NCBI RefSeq assembly: GCF_009769385.1
Contig: NZ_VKAB01000025.1
Location: 1-64,000, forward strand
DNA from: Saccharothrix deserti
GTDB taxonomy: Bacteria; Actinomycetota; Actinomycetes; Mycobacteriales; Pseudonocardiaceae
DNA length: 64,000 bases
Direction of reading: 5' to 3'
The translations under genes were made by a program, and so were the position numbers. Positions 23,804-34,707 of the stretch are shown in pieces. The notes beneath the pieces were generated by a model, which worked only from the letters and a program-made list of their open reading frames with translations, had not been told where the DNA came from and did no database searches. How positions within the stretch are numbered: position 1 is the first letter of the stretch; every line of letters starts with the position of its first letter.

Positions 23804-25774
23804 GTGGCAGCCAAGAAGAATGAGTACAGCGCGTCCTCGATCACTGTCCTGGAGGGCCTGGAGGCGGTCCGCAAGCGGCCCGGCATGTACATCGGGTCCA
23901 CCGGCGAGCGCGGTCTGCACCACCTGATCCAGGAGGTCGTGGACAACTCGGTCGACGAGGCCATGGCGGGCCACGCGACGGTGGTGGACGTGACGCTGCT
24001 GGCCAACGGCGGCGTCCGGGTCATCGACGACGGTCGCGGCATCCCGATCGACATGCACCCCGTCGAGAAGAAGCCGACGCTGGAAGTGGTGCTGACCAAG
24101 CTGCACGCGGGCGGCAAGTTCGACAGCGACTCCTACGCGGTGTCCGGCGGCCTGCACGGCGTCGGCATCTCGGTGGTGAACGCGCTGTCGACCGCCGTCG
24201 ACGTCGAGGTCAAGCGCCAGGGTTTCACGTGGAACCAGCGGTTCGAGAACACCAAGCCCGCGCACGAGCTGCGCAAGGGCGAGCCGACCGACGAGACGGG
24301 CACCGCCATCACGTTCTGGGCGGACCCGCAGATCTTCGAGACCACCGACTACAACATCGAGACGATCTCCCGCCGCCTGCAGGAGATGGCGTTCCTCAAC
24401 AAGGGCCTCACCATCATCCTGCGCGACGAGCGCGTGCAGGAGGGTGACGAGGAGGCCGACGCCGAGGGGCACGTCGCGGCCGTGCGCGAGCGCACGTTCC
24501 ACTACCCCGGCGGCCTGGAGGACTTCGTCCGCCACATCAACCACACCCGCGAGGCCGTGCACCAGAAGGTCGTCTCGTTCGAGGCCAAGGGCGAGGACCT
24601 CGAGGTCGAGGTGGCGATGCAGTGGAACACCGGCTACACGCCGTCGGTGTACACGTTCGCCAACACGATCAACACCCACGAGGGCGGCACGCACGAAGAG
24701 GGCTTCCGCGCCGCGCTGACCCGGGTGGTCAACGAGTACGCGCGCGACAAGAAGGTGCTCAAGGAGAAGGACACCAACCTCACCGGCGACGACATCCGCG
24801 AGGGCCTGGCCGCGATCGTCTCGGTCAAGCTCAAGGAGCCCCAGTTCGAGGGCCAGACGAAGACCAAGCTGGGCAACAGCGAGGCCAAGTCGTTCGTGCA
24901 GAAGTCGACCAACGAGCACCTGGCCGACTGGTTCGAGCGCCACCCGAACGAGGCGAAGACGATCGTCACCAAGGCGGTGTCGTCGGCGCAGGCCCGCATC
25001 GCCGCCCGCAAGGCCCGCGAGCTGGTCCGCCGCAAGGGCGCGCTCGACATCGGCGGCCTGCCCGGCAAGCTCAAGGACTGCCGCTCCACCAACCCGGAGG
25101 AGTGCGAGATCTACGTCGTGGAGGGCGACTCCGCGGGCGGCTCGGCCAAGGAGGGCCGGGACTCCATGTTCCAGGCGATCCTGCCGATCCGCGGCAAGAT
25201 CATCAACGTGGAGAAGGCGCGCATCGACCGCGTGCTGAAGAACACCGAGGTCCAGTCGCTCATCACCGCGTTCGGCACCGGCATCCACGAGGACTTCGAC
25301 CTCGCCAAGCTGCGCTACCACAAGATCGTGCTGATGGCCGACGCCGACGTGGACGGCCAGCACATCCGCACCCTGCTGCTCACCCTGCTGTTCCGCTTCA
25401 TGCGCCCGCTGATCGAGCACGGCCACGTGTACCTCGCGCAGCCGCCGCTCTACAAGATCAAGTGGCAGCGGACCGACCCGGAGTACGCCTACTCCGACCG
25501 CGAGCGCGACGGCCTCATCCAGGCGGGCCTGGCCGCGGGCAAGAAGATCGGCAAGGAAGACAACATCCAGCGCTACAAGGGCCTCGGCGAGATGAACGCC
25601 GCCGAGCTGTGGGAGACGACGATGGACCCGGCACACCGGGTGCTGCTGCAGGTCACCATGGACGACGCCGCGACGGCCGACGAGCTGTTCAGCGTGCTGA
25701 TGGGCGAGGACGTGGAAGCCCGCCGGTCGTTCATCACCCGCAACGCCAAGGGCGTGCGGTTCCTCGACGTCTGA
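23804..25774 (+). CDS. gyrB: DNA gyrase subunit B
   Basis: ATPase subunit of gyrase, which negatively supercoils DNA. 656 residues. GHKL ATPase: EVVDNSVDEAMAG with the catalytic Glu, DDGRGIPIDMHP, GGKFDSDSYAVSGGLHGVG lid; transducer; TOPRIM EGDSAGGSAKEGRDS near residue 440 and DADVDGQHIRTLLLT; C-terminal GLGEMNAAELWETTMDP. Normal actinobacterial length. GTG start; follows the DUF721 gene by 236 bases. Confidence 0.99.
   Translation: MAAKKNEYSASSITVLEGLEAVRKRPGMYIGSTGERGLHHLIQEVVDNSVDEAMAGHATVVDVTLLANGGVRVIDDGRGIPIDMHPVEKKPTLEVVLTKLHAGGKFDSDSYAVSGGLHGVGISVVNALSTAVDVEVKRQGFTWNQRFENTKPAHELRKGEPTDETGTAITFWADPQIFETTDYNIETISRRLQEMAFLNKGLTIILRDERVQEGDEEADAEGHVAAVRERTFHYPGGLEDFVRHINHTREAVHQKVVSFEAKGEDLEVEVAMQWNTGYTPSVYTFANTINTHEGGTHEEGFRAALTRVVNEYARDKKVLKEKDTNLTGDDIREGLAAIVSVKLKEPQFEGQTKTKLGNSEAKSFVQKSTNEHLADWFERHPNEAKTIVTKAVSSAQARIAARKARELVRRKGALDIGGLPGKLKDCRSTNPEECEIYVVEGDSAGGSAKEGRDSMFQAILPIRGKIINVEKARIDRVLKNTEVQSLITAFGTGIHEDFDLAKLRYHKIVLMADADVDGQHIRTLLLTLLFRFMRPLIEHGHVYLAQPPLYKIKWQRTDPEYAYSDRERDGLIQAGLAAGKKIGKEDNIQRYKGLGEMNAAELWETTMDPAHRVLLQVTMDDAATADELFSVLMGEDVEARRSFITRNAKGVRFLDV
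24222..24235. other. One-mismatch parS-like site inside gyrB
   Basis: GTTTCACGTGGAAC, identical to the variant in parA, encoding part of QGFTWNQRF. About 5.5 kb beyond the dnaA-dnaN spacer on the opposite side from the three perfect sites. Confidence 0.5.
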
Positions 25775-25808
25775 TCCTCTCCCGGCACCTGTTTAAGGAA
25801 GTAGAACC

Positions 25809-28337
<2,529 letters not shown>

Positions 28338-28363
28338 CGCGAACGAGAGGTTGAGGACAGCTC

Positions 28364-29314
28364 GTGACTCCACCCGAGAAGCCAGAGGACAAGACCGCGG
28401 TGATCACCCGGCCCGGTGGCGGGTCGACACCGGCGGCCGGCGCCACGCCGACCGGCGCCGACAAGCCGGCGGTCGGCGCCTCGGGGGCGTCCGAGCAGCC
28501 CGAGACGCCCTCCGCCGGTGCGACGTCGGCCGGTGCGACGCCGGCCGACAAGGTCAAGGCCAAGACCGACAAGCCTGAGAAGGCCGACAAGGCCGACAAG
28601 GCCGCCGACAAGACCAAGGCGGCCGAGAAGGTCGACAAGGCGGCAGCCGAGAACGAAGGCCACCAGGTCGCCGCGCCGCCGCCCTGGCAGCGCGTGACCA
28701 GTGACACGCAGTACGGCGAGGCGCAGCAGGTCGGTCCCTCCGACTTGGTGGCCGCGCAGGACCAGCCGACGGTCGAGGCGTCACAGCCCTCGTACCCGTC
28801 GACCGACCCGGACACGGTGGCAGTGGCCCGACCTGTGCCGCCCGGCGCGTCGCCCGCCCAGGGGATCCCGGGCGCGGGCCGGACGCAGGTGAACCTGGGC
28901 GGGGCGAGCGGTCGTCCGGCCGCCGCGCCGTCGGCCCGCCGTCCGGGCCGTGGTCCGCGTCGGGCCAGCCTGCAGGTGAAGCGGGTCGACCCGTGGTCGG
29001 TGTTGAAGCTCGCGCTCGTGTTGAGCGTGGCGCTGTTCTTCGTGTGGCTCGTGGCGGTCGGCGTGCTGTACGGCGTGCTGAACGGCATGGGCGTGTGGGA
29101 CAAGATCAACAACACCGCGAACGACCTGTTGCAGGGCAACGAGCCGAGCGGCGACCCGTTGATCAGCGCCGGTCGTGTGTTCGGCGTCGCGGCGATCGTC
29201 GGCGCGGTGAACATCGTGTTGTTCACGGCCCTGGCGACCGTCGGATCGTTCGTCTACAACGTGTCGGCTGATCTCGCGGGCGGTCTGGAAGTGACGTTGT
29301 CCGAGCGCGAGTGA
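28364..29314 (+). CDS. DUF3566 membrane protein with long disordered N-terminus
   Basis: 316 residues. The first ~200 are Ala/Lys/Pro/Thr-rich and contain a Lys-Ala-Asp repeat (KPEKADKADKAADKTKAAEKVDKAA). The C-terminal 110 residues (QVKRVDPWSVLKLALVLSVALFFVWLVAVGVLYGVLNGMGVWDKIN ... IVLFTALATVGSFVYNVSADLAGGLEVTLSE) are the DUF3566 domain with two membrane helices. The gene directly after gyrA in mycobacteria (Rv0007) has this architecture; its role is unknown. GTG start; gap to gyrA 26 bases. Confidence 0.9.
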   Translation: MTPPEKPEDKTAVITRPGGGSTPAAGATPTGADKPAVGASGASEQPETPSAGATSAGATPADKVKAKTDKPEKADKADKAADKTKAAEKVDKAAAENEGHQVAAPPPWQRVTSDTQYGEAQQVGPSDLVAAQDQPTVEASQPSYPSTDPDTVAVARPVPPGASPAQGIPGAGRTQVNLGGASGRPAAAPSARRPGRGPRRASLQVKRVDPWSVLKLALVLSVALFFVWLVAVGVLYGVLNGMGVWDKINNTANDLLQGNEPSGDPLISAGRVFGVAAIVGAVNIVLFTALATVGSFVYNVSADLAGGLEVTLSERE

Positions 29315-29377
29315 TCGCCTACCACCCGATTTGGGGCCTCGACGGGAGGTGCTGTAGTCTTGCCGTCGTTGCCCCGA

Positions 29378-29451
29378 GGGCCTATAGCTCAGACGGTTAG
29401 AGCGCTTCGCTGATAACGAAGAGGTCGGAGGTTCGAGTCCTCCTAGGCCCA
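29378..29451 (+). tRNA. tRNA-Ile (GAT anticodon)
   Basis: Acceptor GGGCCTA pairs with TAGGCCC, D-arm GCTCAGACGGTTAGAGC, anticodon GAT at 29412-29414 in loop CTGATAA, T-arm GGAGGTTCGAGTCCTCC. CCA is not encoded. Confidence 0.97.
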
Positions 29452-29486
29452 CTGGAAGTTCACAGGTGTTGCAGAGGGGAATCGCC

Positions 29487-29606
29487 GTGAAGAAGATCAT
29501 CGCACTTGTCGCAGTCGCCGGTGCGGTTCTGTTCTTCGTCAAGCGCAGCCGCTCGGCCAAGGCCGAGGCGGACCTGTGGCGCGAGGCCACCGCTCCCACC
29601 GACTGA
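29487..29606 (+). CDS. DLW-39 family peptide
   Basis: A 39-residue protein: MKKIIALVAVAGAVLFFVKR, then a short charged region with ADLWREATAPTD. It has one N-terminal membrane helix or signal anchor and the DLW motif near the C-terminus that names the DLW-39 family of 39-residue actinobacterial peptides. GTG start with a GAGGGGA ribosome site. Nested between the two tRNA genes, a conserved arrangement in Actinobacteria; function unknown. Confidence 0.9.
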   Translation: MKKIIALVAVAGAVLFFVKRSRSAKAEADLWREATAPTD

Positions 29607-29638
29607 CCCGCGAGGGCGGTTCATCTGCCGCCCCGTGA

Positions 29639-29711
29639 GGGGACGTAGCTCAATTGGCAGAGCACCGCCTTTGCAAGGCGGGGGTTAGGGGTTCGATTCC
29701 CCTCGTCTCCA
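29639..29711 (+). tRNA. tRNA-Ala (TGC anticodon)
   Basis: Acceptor GGGGACG with CGTCTCC (one G-U pair), D-arm GCTCAATTGGCAGAGC, anticodon TGC in TTTGCAA within a CCGCC/GGCGG stem, T-arm around GGGGTTCGATTCCCC. No encoded CCA. Confidence 0.97.
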
Positions 29712-29717
29712 CGAGCT

Positions 29718-29767
29718 CGGGCGAGGTGTGTCGACGGAAAGCGTCGACCATCTCGCTCGTCGTGTTT
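29718..29767 (+). terminator. Terminator after tRNA-Ala
   Basis: GTCGACG/CGTCGAC upper stem with GAAAG loop, lower stem GGCGAG-GTGT/ATCTCGCTC with weak pairs, followed by GTCGTGTTTT. Ends the gyrA-tRNA region. Confidence 0.7.
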
Positions 29768-29768
29768 T

Positions 29769-29885
29769 CTGGGGGTGCAACCCCCAGGCCCCGCCCGGCG
29801 GGCTTCGCCCCCGGACCCCCACTGGGGCTGCGCCCCCTAGACCCTGCTTCGGGGCGGCGCCCCGGACCCCCGCCGAAGATCGCCT
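29769..29885. repeat. GC-rich palindromic intergenic repeat
   Basis: Series of short hairpins: GGGGGTGCAACCCCC, GGCGGGCTTCGCCC, GGGGCTGCGCCCC and GGGGCGGCGCCCC, linked by CCGGACCCCC. Resembles REP-like cassettes widespread in high-GC actinomycetes. The remainder of the gap up to the DoxX gene holds no gene. Confidence 0.7.
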
Positions 29886-29985
29886 CCGTTGGAGTCGAGT
29901 AGGCGTTGACGGGTCCGGTGGGTGTTTACTGGTTGTGCTGCTCCCAGGCGTTGGCTTGGGGTGGCAGTCGCGGTTGGAAGTGGAT

Positions 29986-30026
29986 GAGGGCCCGCACCCA
30001 ATGCCGCTGGGTGCGGGCCCTCGTTT
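29986..30026. terminator. Terminator downstream of the DoxX gene
   Basis: Perfect 15-bp stem GAGGGCCCGCACCCA with a 7-base loop, followed by GTTTTG on the plus strand. Placed just beyond the 3' end of the minus-strand DoxX gene. Confidence 0.75.
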
Positions 30027-30036
30027 TGCCCCATTG

Positions 30037-30453
30037 CTATGCGTCGACCAGCGCCTGTTCCTGCTTGCGGGAAGCGATCAGCCGGTCCACGGCCCAAGCG
30101 CCGGGACCGATGAACGCCAGCAGCAGGAACACCCACGAGTACATCGCGGCCAGTTCGCCCTTGTTCTGGATGGGCAGGAGCCCGTCGGGCTGGTGGGCCA
30201 CGAAGTACGCGTAGGCCATCTCACCGGATGCGATCAGGGCGACGATCCTGGTGCCGAAGCCGATGATGATCAACGCACCGGCGACGAACTCGATCAGCGC
30301 GGCCGGGCCTGACGGCCAGGTCGTGATCGACACAGCACCCTTGGCGCCCATGACGCCGAACAACTTCTGCACGCCGTGGCACATGAACAGCGCGCCGACG
30401 ACGATCCGGGTTAAAGCGATGGCGTGGTCTCGACCGCGGTCAAAGATGGTCAT
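30037..30453 (-). CDS. DoxX family membrane protein
   Basis: 138 residues with four predicted membrane helices (ALTRIVVGALFMCHGVQKLFG; AALIEFVAGALIIIGFGTRIVALIA; MAYAYFVAH; AAMYSWVFLLLAFIGPGAWAVDRL). DoxX/SURF4-type small integral membrane proteins occur with thiol and oxidative stress systems, but a specific role is unclear. ATG chosen for MTIFDRGRD with a GAGGAC site; upstream residues in the frame are not protein-like. Divergent from the lipoprotein gene. Confidence 0.88.
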   Translation of the reverse strand: MTIFDRGRDHAIALTRIVVGALFMCHGVQKLFGVMGAKGAVSITTWPSGPAALIEFVAGALIIIGFGTRIVALIASGEMAYAYFVAHQPDGLLPIQNKGELAAMYSWVFLLLAFIGPGAWAVDRLIASRKQEQALVDA

Positions 30454-30580
30454 CTTTGCTCTGTCCTCACATGGCAGGGGCGGCCGGCAGGGTAAGGACA
30501 CCGTAATGTGGATGACGTTGCGTGCCTAGGTCGTCACCCTGTCGGTTCAGCGTTCGGGCATCTGATTGACTGGCGCCCCT

Positions 30581-31135
30581 ATGAACCGAGTGCTGCTCAC
30601 CGCCCTGCCATCCCTGCTGGTCCTCGGTGCGTTGGCCGCCTGCGGCGCCGGCGACACCCCTTCGGGGGCCACCAGCGGGCCTGCCACCAGCGCAGTGGCG
30701 ACGACTACGACGACTACGTCCGCCGGGCCGCCGCCCGTGCCGGAGCCCACCGCCGACGGGCAGTGCCCGTACCTCGCCTCTTCGTTCGTGCAAGAGGCGA
30801 ACGGGCAGTTGGTGCGGAAGGTTCGGCTGTCCGCAGACCAGCCCAACCCGGCGTGTTTCTTCTACGCGAACGCCAGTGACATCCAGTTGTCCGTGTGGGT
30901 GTTCCAGGGTGATCCGACGACCGCGAAGGCCGTGGTCGACCGGGCCGCGCCGGTCGCCGAGTCCAGTCCGGCGACGGCGCCGACCGGGTGGAAGGGCGGG
31001 TCGCTGACCACCGAGACGGGCGCGGTCTACGCGGTCGCCAAGGACGGCAACGCGGTGGTCGTGACCAGCAACCAGAAGCAGACGATCAAGACCCGCCGGG
31101 TGGTCGAGACCGTGGTCGGCAACCTGGGTCTGTAG
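30581..31135 (+). CDS. Predicted lipoprotein (DUF2020/DUF3558-like)
   Basis: 184 residues. Lipoprotein signal: MNRVLLTALPSLLVLGALAACGAG, with lipobox LAAC, Cys at residue 21. A Thr-rich linker (TTTTTTSAG) leads to a globular domain with two cysteines (GQCPYLASSF and PACFFY). The family match to DUF2020-type actinobacterial lipoproteins is from memory and uncertain. Probably anchored to the outer face of the cytoplasmic membrane. ATG chosen over an upstream in-frame start that would displace the signal. Confidence 0.8.
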   Translation: MNRVLLTALPSLLVLGALAACGAGDTPSGATSGPATSAVATTTTTTSAGPPPVPEPTADGQCPYLASSFVQEANGQLVRKVRLSADQPNPACFFYANASDIQLSVWVFQGDPTTAKAVVDRAAPVAESSPATAPTGWKGGSLTTETGAVYAVAKDGNAVVVTSNQKQTIKTRRVVETVVGNLGL

Positions 31136-31192
31136 GGCCACACGACTTCGCGCCCGTTCCGGTGCGGGACGGGCGCGAAGTGGTTCTCCCGG

Positions 31193-31804
31193 TCAGCTGC
31201 GGCTGTGCTGGTCGGAGACCTGGCCGTTGCGGGCCGCGTGCGGGCGCACGGACTCCGGGGTGGTGTCCGAGGTCCCGGTGGTCTCGGTCGTGGGCTCCAC
31301 GTCCTCGTCCTTCAGGTGCACTTCCTGCGGGCGCTTGGTCAGCGCGATGTACCCCGCCACCGCGGCGGCGGCGAACACGCCCAACACCCACGGCCAACGA
31401 CGGCGTTGGGGCTGCTTGGCCGCGGCCAGTTCCTTGCGCGCCTGCTTCGCGGCCTTGCGCACGTCCTTGGCGCGCACCTTGGCCTCCCGGCGAGCCCGCT
31501 CGGCGGCCTTCAGCACGTCCTTGCGGACGCCCTTGGCCCTCTTCGCGAACTGCTTGCGACCGCGCCGGGTGGACTTCTCGACCTCTTCGGCCTTCTCCAC
31601 CAGCACGCCCGCCTTGTCCGCGACGATGCCCCGGACGTAGTCCTTGGTCATGCCGCGCTCGGCGAGCTTGCCCTCGGCGCGTTCCGCGAGTTGAACAGCC
31701 GCGTCCGCACCGGCGTGACCAGCGCGGACGGCACCGCGGCGAACAGACCGCACCGCCTTGCCGACCGACTCCCCGGCCCGGGTCATGGCGTCTACCTCAT
31801 CCAT
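31193..31804 (-). CDS. cwsA: CwsA-like cell-wall/division membrane protein
   Basis: About 203 residues: helical N-terminal part, highly charged Arg/Lys/Ala/Glu coiled region (KGVRKDVLKAAERARREAKVRAKDVRKAAKQARKELAA), one membrane helix near 155-175 (WPWVLGVFAAAAVAGYIALT), short acidic outer tail. The gene is divergent from ppiA and near crgA, as mycobacterial cwsA, whose product interacts with CrgA and Wag31. Sequence similarity itself is low-complexity, so the name leans on synteny. ATG with GGAG site chosen; an ATG at 31852 would add 16 residues. Confidence 0.7.
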   Translation of the reverse strand: MDEVDAMTRAGESVGKAVRSVRRGAVRAGHAGADAAVQLAERAEGKLAERGMTKDYVRGIVADKAGVLVEKAEEVEKSTRRGRKQFAKRAKGVRKDVLKAAERARREAKVRAKDVRKAAKQARKELAAAKQPQRRRWPWVLGVFAAAAVAGYIALTKRPQEVHLKDEDVEPTTETTGTSDTTPESVRPHAARNGQVSDQHSRS

Positions 31805-31900
31805 ATCGCGCTCCAGAAGCTGTCGGTCAGTCACGTTCCAGGCAATACCCATCGTGCCCCTTCCCCAACCACCTCGCCCGGTGATGGCACGATGGTGTGC

Positions 31901-32449
31901 GTGGCAGACAGCAACGAATCGTTCGTCGGGACCAAGGTGACGGCGACCCTGCACACCTCGCAGGGCCCGATCCGCATCAACCTCTTCCCCGACCACGCCC
32001 CCAAGACGGTGGCCAACTTCGTCGGCCTGGCCGAGGGAACCAAGGACTACTCCGACCCCAATGCGAAGGGTGAGTCGTCCGGCCCGTTCTACGACGGCTC
32101 GATCTTCCACCGGGTGATCGCCGGTTTCATGCTCCAGGGCGGCGACCCGACCGGCACCGGCCGCGGCGGGCCGGGCTACAAGTTCGCCGACGAGTTCCAC
32201 CCGGAGCTGCAGTTCAACAAGCCGTACCTGCTGGCGATGGCGAACGCCGGGCCCAACACCAACGGCTCGCAGTTCTTCATCACGGTCGCGCCGACCACGT
32301 GGCTGAACTTCAAGCACACGATCTTCGGCGAGGTCGCGGACCAGGACTCGCGCAACGTGGTGGACGCGATCGGCGCCACGCCGACCGGTGCCGGTGACCG
32401 CCCGGTCACCGACGTGGTGATCGAGAAGGTCTCGGTGGAGCGGTCCTGA
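31901..32449 (+). CDS. ppiA: Peptidyl-prolyl cis-trans isomerase, cyclophilin type
   Basis: 182-residue cyclophilin that catalyses proline isomerisation. Landmarks: FLFPDHAPKTVANFVGL-like N-terminal strand (INLFPDHAPKTVANF), FHRVIAGFMLQGGDPTGTG with the catalytic Arg, NGSQFFITV, and HTIFGEV. No signal peptide, so cytosolic. Start GTG (VADSNES) matches the mycobacterial protein; an ATG three codons earlier is possible. Its stop abuts the rhomboid gene. Confidence 0.95.
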   Translation: MADSNESFVGTKVTATLHTSQGPIRINLFPDHAPKTVANFVGLAEGTKDYSDPNAKGESSGPFYDGSIFHRVIAGFMLQGGDPTGTGRGGPGYKFADEFHPELQFNKPYLLAMANAGPNTNGSQFFITVAPTTWLNFKHTIFGEVADQDSRNVVDAIGATPTGAGDRPVTDVVIEKVSVERS

Positions 32450-33334
32450 GTGGCCGACTCACCGATCTCCCCGCCGCCCGGTGAGCCGATCGGGGCGCGA
32501 CCAGACCTGCCGGTCTGCGTTCGCCACCCCGATCGGGCCACCGGGCTGCGGTGTGTCCGCTGCGACCGGCCGGCGTGTCCGGAGTGCCTGCGCGAGGCGT
32601 CCGTCGGCTACCAGTGCGTCGACTGCGTGAACGAGGGCCGGTCCACGGTGCGCAGGCCGCGCACGTTCGTCGGCGCGGAGTTCTCCCAGCGCATGGTGGT
32701 CACACCGGTGCTGATCGCGGTGAACGTGCTGATGTACGCGATCACCGCGTTGCAGGCGGGCGACCTGATGCGCAACCAGTCGTCGCCGCTGTTCCTCGAC
32801 TTCGTCATGTGGACGCGCGCGGTCGCCGCCGGTGACGAGTGGTGGCGGCTGGTGACGTCCGGGTTCCTGCACTACGGGCCCGCGCACCTGGCGCTGAACA
32901 TGATCGCGCTGTACGTGCTGGGCCGTGACCTGGAACCGGTGTTCGGCAAGCTGCGGTTCTCCGCGGTGTACCTGGTGTCGCTGCTCGGCGGCGGTGTCGC
33001 GGTGTACCTGTTCGGCGGGGTCGACACGTTCGTCGCCGGAGCGTCCGGCGCGGTGTACGGCCTGATGGGCGCGATGCTGGTGGCCGTGCTGCGGCTCAAG
33101 CTCAACCCCGGACCGGCGCTGGGCGTGATCGGGTTGAACGTCGTGCTCAGCTTCACCCTGCCGGGTATTTCCCTGCTCGGGCACCTCGGCGGGTTGGTGA
33201 TCGGCGCGGCGGTGACGGCCGGGCTGGTCTACGCGCCGGTCCAGAAGCGGGACAACTGGCAGACGTCGGCAGTGGTGGGCGCGTTCGTGCTGCTGGTGGT
33301 GCTGGCGTTCGTGCGGACCGGGCAGCTGGTCTGA
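32450..33334 (+). CDS. Rhomboid family intramembrane serine protease with N-terminal zinc finger
   Basis: 294 residues. N-terminal Cys/His-rich finger (CVRHPDRATGLRCVRCDRPACPECLREASVGYQCVDC), then a six-helix rhomboid core: GEWWRLVTSGFLHYG-like loop (DEWWRLVTSGFLHYGPAHLALNMIALYVLG), catalytic serine in VAGASGAVYGLMGA, and histidine in LLGHLGGLVIG. Conserved actinobacterial neighbour of ppiA. Substrates unknown. GTG start with no gap after ppiA, indicating co-transcription. Confidence 0.94.
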   Translation: MADSPISPPPGEPIGARPDLPVCVRHPDRATGLRCVRCDRPACPECLREASVGYQCVDCVNEGRSTVRRPRTFVGAEFSQRMVVTPVLIAVNVLMYAITALQAGDLMRNQSSPLFLDFVMWTRAVAAGDEWWRLVTSGFLHYGPAHLALNMIALYVLGRDLEPVFGKLRFSAVYLVSLLGGGVAVYLFGGVDTFVAGASGAVYGLMGAMLVAVLRLKLNPGPALGVIGLNVVLSFTLPGISLLGHLGGLVIGAAVTAGLVYAPVQKRDNWQTSAVVGAFVLLVVLAFVRTGQLV

Positions 33335-33336
33335 CG

Positions 33337-34062
33337 GTGCGGCTGACCGTCCTGGGCGGTGTCGGCGCGTGGCCGACGGCCGCCCAGGCGTGCAGCGGTT
33401 ACCTCGTGGAACACGACGGGTTCACACTTCTGGTGGATCCGGGGTACGCGACTTTCCCCGTTCTGCAGGCGTTGGTGCCGGTTTCCGCGGTGGACGCCGT
33501 CCTGGTGAGCCACGGCCACCCGGACCACTGCGCCGACCTGAACCCGTTGCTGCGAGCCCATGCGCTCGGGACTTCGGCTCCCGCGCTGCCGCTCCACGCG
33601 CCGGAGGGTGCGCTGGACCGCGTGCTGGCGTTGGACCAGGTGCGGCTCGATTCGGCGTACTCGGTGCACACGATCGAGCGATCGTTCGAGGTGGGGCCGT
33701 TCCGGGTGGACACCTGGGACCTGCCGCACTTCGTGCCCAACGCCGGCCTGCGGCTGACCGCCGGTGGACGCGTGATCGCCTACACGGGTGACACCGGGCC
33801 GAGCCCGGCGCTGGTGGACCTGGCGCGGGACGCCGACGTGTTCGTGGCCGAGGCGACGTTCGCGCGGCAGGTGCTGCCGGCGGACAACGCGCCCTACCTG
33901 TCGACGGCCGAGCAGGCAGGGGTGAACGCCCGCCGGGCCGGGGTGGGTCGGCTCGTGCTGGCCCACCTGTGGCCGGGATCGGACCCGGCGGGGCACCTGG
34001 AGGCGGCCGGCTACCCGGGTGACGTGGACGTCGCCGCGTCCGGGCTGGTCATCGACCTCTAG
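33337..34062 (+). CDS. MBL-fold metal-dependent hydrolase
   Basis: 241 residues of the metallo-beta-lactamase fold with SHGHPDHCADL (HxHxDH) at about residue 54, a metal-ligand HF in DLPHFVPNAGL, TGDTGPS near 148 and AHLWPG near 205. RNase Z/phosphodiesterase-like arrangement. Substrate unknown, perhaps a cyclic nucleotide or phosphodiester. Two bases after the rhomboid gene, so likely the last gene of the ppiA transcript. Confidence 0.9.
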   Translation: MRLTVLGGVGAWPTAAQACSGYLVEHDGFTLLVDPGYATFPVLQALVPVSAVDAVLVSHGHPDHCADLNPLLRAHALGTSAPALPLHAPEGALDRVLALDQVRLDSAYSVHTIERSFEVGPFRVDTWDLPHFVPNAGLRLTAGGRVIAYTGDTGPSPALVDLARDADVFVAEATFARQVLPADNAPYLSTAEQAGVNARRAGVGRLVLAHLWPGSDPAGHLEAAGYPGDVDVAASGLVIDL

Positions 34063-34077
34063 TTCACGACCTCTGGT

Positions 34078-34491
34078 TCACGGCCGCAGCGCGTGCAGGA
34101 CGTCCGCCACGTCGCGCGGGTCGGTGCCCAGGTCGATCGGGGTCAGCACGTACAGCTGCTCGTCCTCGCCCCGCTGCCAGTCCAGCTCCAGCGTGGCCGT
34201 CTCGCGGCCGAGCCTGCGCGTTCGGGTGAGGCGCACCTTCACCTCGTGCCACGGCAGCTGCCGCGTCCCGGTCAGGGTGCGGATGGTGAGGCCCGAGTCG
34301 TCCACCAGCAGCCTGGGGCGGACGAACGTGCCGTAAGCGGCCAGCCCGAGCAGCAGGACGGTGGCGAGGCCGAGGAAGACCCGGCTCGTCGCCTCGGAGC
34401 TGAGGACCGTGACCAGCAGTGACACGGAGGCCAGGCCCCAGGCGAGGCCGACCATGCCCGGTTGCGGTGACCAGGAACGCGATGGGTTCAC
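34078..34491 (-). CDS. PH-domain membrane protein (Rv0010c-like)
   Basis: 137 residues with two N-terminal membrane helices (GMVGLAWGLASVSLLVTVLSS; VFLGLATVLLLGLAAYGTFV) followed by a bacterial PH-like domain (RPRLLVDDSGLTIRTLTGTRQLPWHEVKVRLTRTRRLGRETATLELDW). Located between ppiA and crgA like mycobacterial Rv0010c. GTG giving VNPSRSWS preferred. Convergent with the MBL gene. Confidence 0.85.
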   Translation of the reverse strand: MNPSRSWSPQPGMVGLAWGLASVSLLVTVLSSEATSRVFLGLATVLLLGLAAYGTFVRPRLLVDDSGLTIRTLTGTRQLPWHEVKVRLTRTRRLGRETATLELDWQRGEDEQLYVLTPIDLGTDPRDVADVLHALRP

Positions 34492-34511
34492 GCATTTGAG
34501 TCTGCCGCACT

Positions 34512-34582
34512 TGTGGACAACTAGAGCCCCCGACCGGCGCTTGTGCAATATGGCGCAAAGTTATCCACAGGAGTTGTCCCCA
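34512..34582. other. DnaA-box cluster between the PH gene and crgA
   Basis: Two perfect boxes, minus-strand TTGTCCACA at 34512-34520 and plus-strand TTATCCACA at 34561-34569, plus TTGTCCCCA (one mismatch) at 34574-34582. They lie just upstream of the PH gene start in a 216-base gap with no other feature. Confidence 0.75.
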
Positions 34583-34707
34583 TTGGGGATGACTTACATC
34601 CGTGTGCTTCGGTGACCGTCAGGTGAACCAGGTAAACGACCGGGTAACGCGGAACGACCCGGACGTGGAGCACGTCCGGGCCGTCAGCCACTTGGCGTAG
34701 CGCGTGG

